Origin: Bos javanicus
Taxonomy: Eukaryota; Chordata; Mammalia; Artiodactyla; Bovidae
DNA length: 64,000 bases
Direction of reading: 5' to 3'
NCBI RefSeq assembly: GCF_032452875.1
Contig: NC_083869.1
Location: 124,874,001-124,938,000 of the forward strand
Shown here: piece by piece, positions 59,290-64,000 of the stretch
Layout: every line of letters begins with the position of its first letter
How positions within the stretch are numbered: position 1 is the stretch's first letter
The notes under the pieces: generated by a model
What the model was told of the DNA's origin: nothing
The model's database searches: none
The model's input: the letters and a program-made list of their open reading frames with translations, nothing else
Position numbers and translations under genes: made by a program

Positions 59290-60575
59290 GCCACAGGACC
59301 TTTTACAAAGAAGCTCTTTAATTTACAAAGAAGCTGTTTTCTGTGGCAGCAGCAGGAGAGAAGAAGCTAGAAACCAGGCCCAGGAGTTAATCAACAGGTG
59401 CTGTGTAGCCCAGCAGCACAGAAGGTTAACTCTCGGCCAAGGGAGGTATGCTATGCCAATATCAGGGTCCTGACTGGGAAAGAATGAGACTCTTAACACA
59501 CGAGATGGAGATAGTGGAGTTGATGCCCCTCCAAAATTTTGAATGTGAAAGTGTCCCCTGAAACAACAAAAGGGGCCCATCATCCCTATATGATCTGGTG
59601 CTCTCCGCTCACCTGAAAATAACCTTCCCACCCTGCCCAGTAAACAACGTCTCCTCAGCACCTGCCACCCCCATGCCTCCTAGGTAGGAGGCCTTTAACT
59701 TATAGTAGGTCACAACATAACCCGGTCCAGATGTGCTATGCCTCATAAGGTCTGAAAGGAACTACAACCCAAGGGCGATGCAAGACTTAGCCAGCATGCA
59801 CCCAACAGGGGCCAAGTGAGAGTGAATGTGAATTCTGAGGGGGCTTGAATGTGAGAACCAGAACATAAGGTTCCTGATCACTCTCCAAAGACAGAAGATC
59901 TAACACCCTGGCAAAAATCTCAGAATATGGTATGAACTTACCACTAGGATGGTTCCTAAAAGCTGGAAAAGCCATGGCCCATGATAAATAGCAATGCCAA
60001 AACTGCACAGGCAGACAGGGGAGGAAGGGATTAAGAGGCTCACATAATGAAGCCGGCTTGCTGAAATGGTCAGAAAATCCATCCAAGTATTATGTTACTT
60101 GAAGTTTCAAAGCTGTCCTCCCTAAGAGTTTGGTATAAAACTAATGCCACTGATAGCAATGGTGATGACATGATCCTAAAACAAAGGAGACCAGGCCATG
60201 GTACTTAATGTTTGAAGATGGACACAATTACTATAAGGATCACCAAAGTCAGGGTGGCAGTCAAAGGGATCTGACTCACAGACTTATGGAGATAGTTAAT
60301 AAAGCCTGACATCACTAGAAGCAAAATAGACTAGCAGTTAATAAAAGCACTTCTCTATCTGTCACATCAAAAGAAATCAGGGATGGAAGATCAGGATGCT
60401 GAGGGCAGTTGCCTCAATTAAAAAAAGAAAAATCAGAATCAGTGCCCTATTGCTGAACCTGAACCAGTTTCGGATTCTGACCCCTATGACTGAAGCAGGC
60501 CAGGTACCCAAGAGAAAAGAACTTGTAACACCAAAGCAAGTATAAAAATTCCCTAAGAAACCTATGGCCTAAGAG
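59290..60575 (+). mobile_element. possible 5' part of the retroviral remnant
   Basis: This stretch is less AT-rich than normal intron and is not recognisable as SINE or LINE. It lies immediately upstream of the clear pol fragments in the same orientation. I could not find an LTR edge or primer-binding site, nor read a gag product, so membership is inferred from adjacency only. The minus-strand ORFs of 112 and 99 codons here (59661-59323, 60086-59787) have no recognisable motif. Confidence 0.35.
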
Positions 60576-60700
60576 TAGTGTTAGTCGCTCAGTTGTGTCC
60601 AACTCTTTGTGACCCCACAGATTGTAGCCCGTCAGGCTCCTCTGTCCATGGGATTCTCCAGGCAAGAATACTGGAGGCGGTTGCCATTCCCTTCTCCAAC
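60576..60700 (-). mobile_element. Bov-A monomer
   Basis: Antisense from TAGTGTTAGTCGCTCAGTTG to TTCCCTTCTCCAAC. A perfect 10-bp duplication GGCCTAAGAG (60566-60575 and 60701-60710) flanks it. Confidence 0.94.
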
Positions 60701-60779
60701 GGCCTAAGAGACCCATATGCTATAGGTCTCATGGACTCCACTAAGAAGGTTTCTGCATTTGAAGTTTAACGCTCTGCAG

Positions 60780-60862
60780 TCTCCAGTATTGTGGCCTCAA
60801 GAATTCCATGGACTGTATAGTCCGTGGGGTTGCAAAGAGTCAGACATGACTGAGTGACTTCA
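60780..60862 (+). mobile_element. Bov-A 3' fragment
   Basis: TCTCCAGTATTGTGGCCTCA through TAGTCCGTGGGGTTGCAAAG to GACATGACTGAGTGACTTCA. It is truncated and abuts the next Bov-tA. Confidence 0.85.
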
Positions 60863-60865
60863 GAT

Positions 60866-61052
60866 CTTCCCTGTAGCTCAGATGATAAGGAATCTGCCTG
60901 CAATGCAGGAGACCCAGGTTTGATCCCTGAGTTGGGAAGATGCTCTGGAGAAGGGAATGGCTTGCCTGGAGAATCTCATGAACAGAGCAGCCTGCTGGGC
61001 TACAGTCCATGGGGTCTCAAAGAGTTGGACACGACTGAGCGACTAACACACT
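60866..61052 (+). mobile_element. Bov-tA SINE
   Basis: CTTCCCTGTAGCTCAGATGA head with GGTTTGATCCCTGAGTTG, a short deletion in the body, end GGACACGACTGAGCGACTAA. Confidence 0.91.
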
Positions 61053-61789
61053 TTGTCACTATCTTAAAATCCTTAATAATTTTATCTCTGAATTTCAGTT
61101 CCATAGTGAAATCTGATAGTGAAAATGAAGCATGTGCTTGAAGCCTCAGTTCACACTCAGTCCACCTCTTCCTTTCTTTCCAGGAGGGGTCTCTTGGCCC
61201 CTCCCTCTGGCCCCACCTGGCCATCCTTTCCCTGCTCAGGCTAGGAGTGCTATGGCACTTCTGATGGGCAGTTTCTCTTGACCATTCTCAATCCAGGAGT
61301 ACCCAGCACACAAATAATGCTGTCAGCTCTGTCTATGGTGGTTTACTCAGGCAATTGTGAACTGCATAAACAGGAATGCTAACTTTCTAAGGGAAGGTTG
61401 ACATCAACATCTGGAGTCTGGAAGTATCATGCACTTAGGAGGACCAGGAAATAAACGAGTCCTGCCTAAGATCCAGTTCACAATGAACCCGCTGGGTGTG
61501 TGGACCTCCTGGTGGTCATTTCCCTGGACCCCAAATGTATACTAAAATAGACACGCTTGGAAATTAGTTAGTCCTTGGCCTAAGGGATAAGAGTTATTAT
61601 ACTGGGAAAGGCCAAGTGGAAGAAAGTCTCTAAAAGTGGGTGCCCCATCCCACTTTCCAAGATAATACATACAAAAGAAGACAATATTGTATTCTAGGCG
61701 CAAGGGAGGGGAGATGACAGATATTAGTGCTGTACTCCTACAGGATGCAGGGTTTACCATGTGGGTTCTGCAGGAACCAGACACATCCT

Positions 61790-62092
61790 GCAGGAAGGTA
61801 GGAGATTATCACAAAATCTAATAGCAGCCACAACTGCAGCTGCCATGCCAGATGCGGTATCATTGCTAGAGCCGATTAACACAGCCACAAGCAAAGTAAG
61901 CAGACAAACATGGAAGGATTAAGTCTTTTTCTCTTACTCCTCCCAAGGAAGCAGGATCAAAAACAATTCACATGGAATGGATTACACCATACTTTTCCAG
62001 GACTATGTCAATTTTGCCACCATCTCATATAGTCCAGTCCTATGACAATATGGACTTCCTGAAAAATATCACACTGACCTACTATATTAATG
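61790..62092 (+). pseudogene. retroviral reverse-transcriptase remnant
   Basis: Conceptual reading with frame changes shows a PDAVSLLEPINTA-like piece, then DQKQFTWNGL, then KNITLTYYIN where retroviruses carry the YIDD active site. The catalytic aspartates are not preserved, and at least two frameshifts and several stops occur. It is cut at its 3' side by a Bov-tA. Confidence 0.75.
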
Positions 62093-62299
62093 GTGGTGGT
62101 AGTTTAGTTGCTAAGTTGTGCCCGACTCTAAGTTGTGCGACCCCATGGATTGTAGCCCATCAGGCTCCTCTGTCCATGGGATTTCCCAGGCAAAAATACT
62201 GGAATGGGTTGCTATTTCCTTCTCCAGGTGATTTTCTTAACCGAGGGGTCAAACCTATGTCTCCTGCATTGGCAGGTGAATTCTTTACCTGCTAAGTCG
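62093..62299 (-). mobile_element. Bov-tA SINE in the retroviral pol
   Basis: Antisense copy: TTTAGTTGCTAAGTTGTGCC to GCATTGGCAGGTGAATTCTT and TTACCTGCTAAGTCG. It contains a small duplication of CTAAGTTGTG. Confidence 0.9.
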
Positions 62300-62724
62300 A
62301 TCAGCACAGAATGAGCTCTCAATGCATGAGAAGCTGTGTCCAGGCTGGGTGAGGTGGGGGCAGGGACTAGCAAAGCTGAGGCCCAGCCCTGCCTTCAGAA
62401 TCCAGTTGTTCTGCAGGAGAGTTTATTAATCAGCAGATATAGAACACCTGATGATGTGATACCAAGTTGACCATTCATCCACAATCACCCACCATGACCT
62501 AGATTCTATGGGATATACCAAGTCGTAAGGTTGGTTGGGTCCAGCAATAATCCAGCCTTTAGGTGAAGGTGATACATCCAGTATCAAGCGCAAGTAGGAC
62601 CAGAAGTCATGCGCATGAGCAGACAGCCCAAACCCTCGTATCATCTACCACTGCTGCAAAGTGCCCCTGCCTTAATATATACCTTTGGCCACTGAGGGGG
62701 CCCTCATAGCCAGCTGACAAAGGA

Positions 62725-62850
62725 AAAGTTCTCCCCTTCTTCACAGATGGCTGTAACAGAGTCTAAGTCAAAACTGGACAGTGGCTGCACTACAGTCTCA
62801 TCAGGACATGGCACTGAAAGGCAGTGCCCAATGGGCAGAGCTTTAGACAG
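62725..62850 (+). pseudogene. retroviral RNase H remnant
   Basis: FFTDG at its start and AQWAEL toward its end (in a shifted frame) are the hallmark pair of retroviral RNase H, separated by about the usual distance. Two stops and a frameshift interrupt it. A BovB begins immediately after. Confidence 0.72.
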
Positions 62851-62856
62851 CAGCTT

Positions 62857-63314
62857 TGCCAACAAAGGTCCATCTAGTCAAGGCTATGGTTTTTCCAGTG
62901 GTCATGTATGGATGTGAGAGTTGGACTATAAAGAAAGCTGAGCGTCAAAGAATTGATGCTTTTGAACTGTGTTGTTGAGAGTCCCTTGGACTGCAAGGAG
63001 ATCCAACCAGTCCATTCTAAAGGAGATCAGTCCTAGGTGTTCATTGGAAGGACTGATGTTGAAGCTGAAACTCCAGTACTCTGGCTACCTGATGCGAAGA
63101 GCTGACTCATTTGAAAAGACCCTGATGCTGGGAAAGATTGAGGGCAGGAGGAGAAGGGGACAACAGAGGATGAGATGGTTGGATGGCATCACCGACTCGA
63201 CAGACATGGGTTTGGGTGAACTCCGGGAGTTGGTGATGGACAGGGAGGCCTGGCGTGCTGCAGTGCATGGGGTCGCAAAGAGTCGGACACGACTGAGTGA
63301 CTGAACTGAACTCT
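62857..63314 (+). mobile_element. BovB 3' fragment in the retroviral pol
   Basis: From TTTGCCAACAAAGGTCCATC to GAGTGACTGAACTGAACTC. It has the subfamily text TAGGTGTTCATTGGAAGG and a 111-codon open stretch. A small deletion removes part of the region before GAGAGTCCC. Confidence 0.93.
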
Positions 63315-63416
63315 GGAAGAAACAGGGATATTTTCTGGGTGTACCTTTGCCTTTCCTCCAGTGAACAGTATGTGAGAGTTACTGAAATGTTTAATGTACC
63401 AGTAAGCATCATCCCA

Positions 63417-63620
63417 AGGCTTCCTAGGCTCAGTGGTAAAGAATCCATCTGCCAGGACAGGAGACATGGATTTGATCCCTGGCTGGGGAAGATCCTGAGG
63501 AGTAGGAAATGGCAACCCACTCCAGTATTCTTGCCTGGGAAATCCTAAGGACAGAGGAGCCTGGCGGGCTACAGTCCATGGGGTCGTAAAGAGTTGGACA
63601 CGAATGAATGACTGAGCAAA
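63417..63620 (+). mobile_element. Bov-tA SINE
   Basis: AAGGCTTCCTAGGCTCAGTG head with GGATTTGATCCCTGGCTG, body to GGACACGAATGAATGACTGA. Confidence 0.91.
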
Positions 63621-63699
63621 CAAGCATCAACTCACATAACATCATTTCATGACAAGGGGCCCACTCTGTAGTAGAGTAAGTGCAAGAAGGGATGGGATT

Positions 63700-63800
63700 T
63701 ACTGGTTTATCACGTACAACATCTAGAAGCTGCTAACCTAAAAGAGTATTGGAATGGTCTGATGAAACCACAGCTGAAGCACCAACTCAATAAGATATTT
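63700..63800 (+). pseudogene. retroviral integrase-like remnant
   Basis: The frame from about 63690 reads LVYHVQHLEAANLKEYWNG then QLKHQL, which resembles the segment of retroviral integrase core around its catalytic glutamate (YHPQ...G..ER.NG...). Key residues are not all present. It sits in the order expected after RT and RNase H. Confidence 0.6.
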
Positions 63801-63907
63801 TATGACAGAAGAATATGATCTTCCAGGGTATAATATATACACCAAATCAAAGACCTTCATATGTTACTATATTTTCAAAACAGGGAAAATAGATGGATGT
63901 GGGAAAT

Positions 63908-63924
63908 GGTGGGGGGGGGGGTGG
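63908..63924 (+). repeat. poly(G) run
   Basis: A run of about ten G followed by TGGG. It is homopolymeric and could contain sequencing-length errors. Confidence 0.7.
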
Positions 63925-64000
63925 GCAGTGGCTGAAATACCATACCTTGTTTATTATCAAACCCCAAGACCTACCTGGGATCCCTGAAACTCTGAGTTCT

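Larger units (their letters stand above)
56752..64000 (-). other. PHACTR4: PHACTR4 intron upstream of the MEDPF exon
   Basis: An acceptor at 56753-56752 means transcription comes from further upstream, so this stretch is intron of the same gene. No CpG-island promoter or non-coding first exon is visible before 64000. Unique-looking sequence remains at 56760-57040 and 57375-57985. The rest is SINE, BovB and retroviral remnants listed separately. Confidence 0.7.
61140..64000 (+). mobile_element. decayed endogenous retrovirus, pol region, interrupted
   Basis: This is an old proviral fragment read on the plus strand. In order it shows protease/RT-linker-like text (about 61425-61700), RT (61790-62092), RNase H (62725-62850) and an integrase-like piece (63700-63800). 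A Bov-tA (62093-62299), a BovB (62857-63314) and a Bov-tA (63417-63620) separate them. Stops and frameshifts occur in every domain, so nothing can be expressed as an enzyme. No LTR or env is recognised; the element continues past 64000 or is truncated. It lies antisense to PHACTR4. Confidence 0.75.

Noticed and set aside
59787..60086. 99-codon minus-strand ORF
   Set aside because: No known motif, no splice context with the PHACTR4 exons, and it lies in a suspected retroviral remnant; I see no support for a gene.
61972..62295. 107-codon ORF across the retroviral RT and a SINE
   Set aside because: It is a chance fusion of a frame-shifted RT remnant with an antisense Bov-tA.

Overview
The window is nuclear DNA from a ruminant, most likely a bovid. 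It is saturated with BovB (RTE-type) LINEs, dimeric Bov-A2 SINEs with (AGC)n tails, tRNA-headed Bov-tA SINEs and older CHR-type tRNA SINEs, a combination typical of pecoran ruminants. Cattle, sheep, goat and relatives cannot be separated by eye.

Almost everything lies inside one host gene on the minus strand, which I identify as PHACTR4 (phosphatase and actin regulator 4). Three short coding exons can be read. In transcription order they are: an internal exon at 56751-56698 carrying the start codon of the MEDPF N-terminus; an alternative first coding exon at 23346-23301 starting MGQAD; and the common exon at 7636-7466, which encodes the basic region ending in FKPWKWRKKK just before the first RPEL motif. 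Both starts end in the same splice phase (one G) and join the common exon in frame as ...F-E-E or ...V-E-E. A modestly CpG-rich stretch at 23415-23640, just upstream of the second start, is a candidate internal promoter. The next exons of the gene should lie beyond position 1 (downstream) and beyond 64000 (true 5' end).

The rest is intron. 1-7465: an old L1 split by a near-full-length BovB (2022-5904) that itself contains a Bov-A2, then CHR SINEs. 7637-23300: BovB pieces, L1 remnants, several SINEs, and one BovB with an inverted 5' part (17510-18315) inside a perfect 11-bp target duplication. 23347-56697: many BovB, Bov-tA, Bov-A2 and CHR copies, MIRs, a mariner split by a Bov-A2 (31691-33238), an L1 3' end split by a CHR SINE, and an unidentified segment near 51190-51990. 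56752-64000: more SINE/BovB nests and a decayed endogenous retrovirus on the plus strand whose pol fragments (RT-, RNase H- and integrase-like) are separated by later SINE and BovB insertions.

The BovB copies have broken reading frames, so no autonomous element looks active. Most BovB copies and the retrovirus lie on the plus strand, antisense to PHACTR4. I found no undescribed multi-gene system. The notable points are the alternative PHACTR4 starts, the 10-A coding tract, the inverted BovB, the nested insertions and the retroviral remnant.
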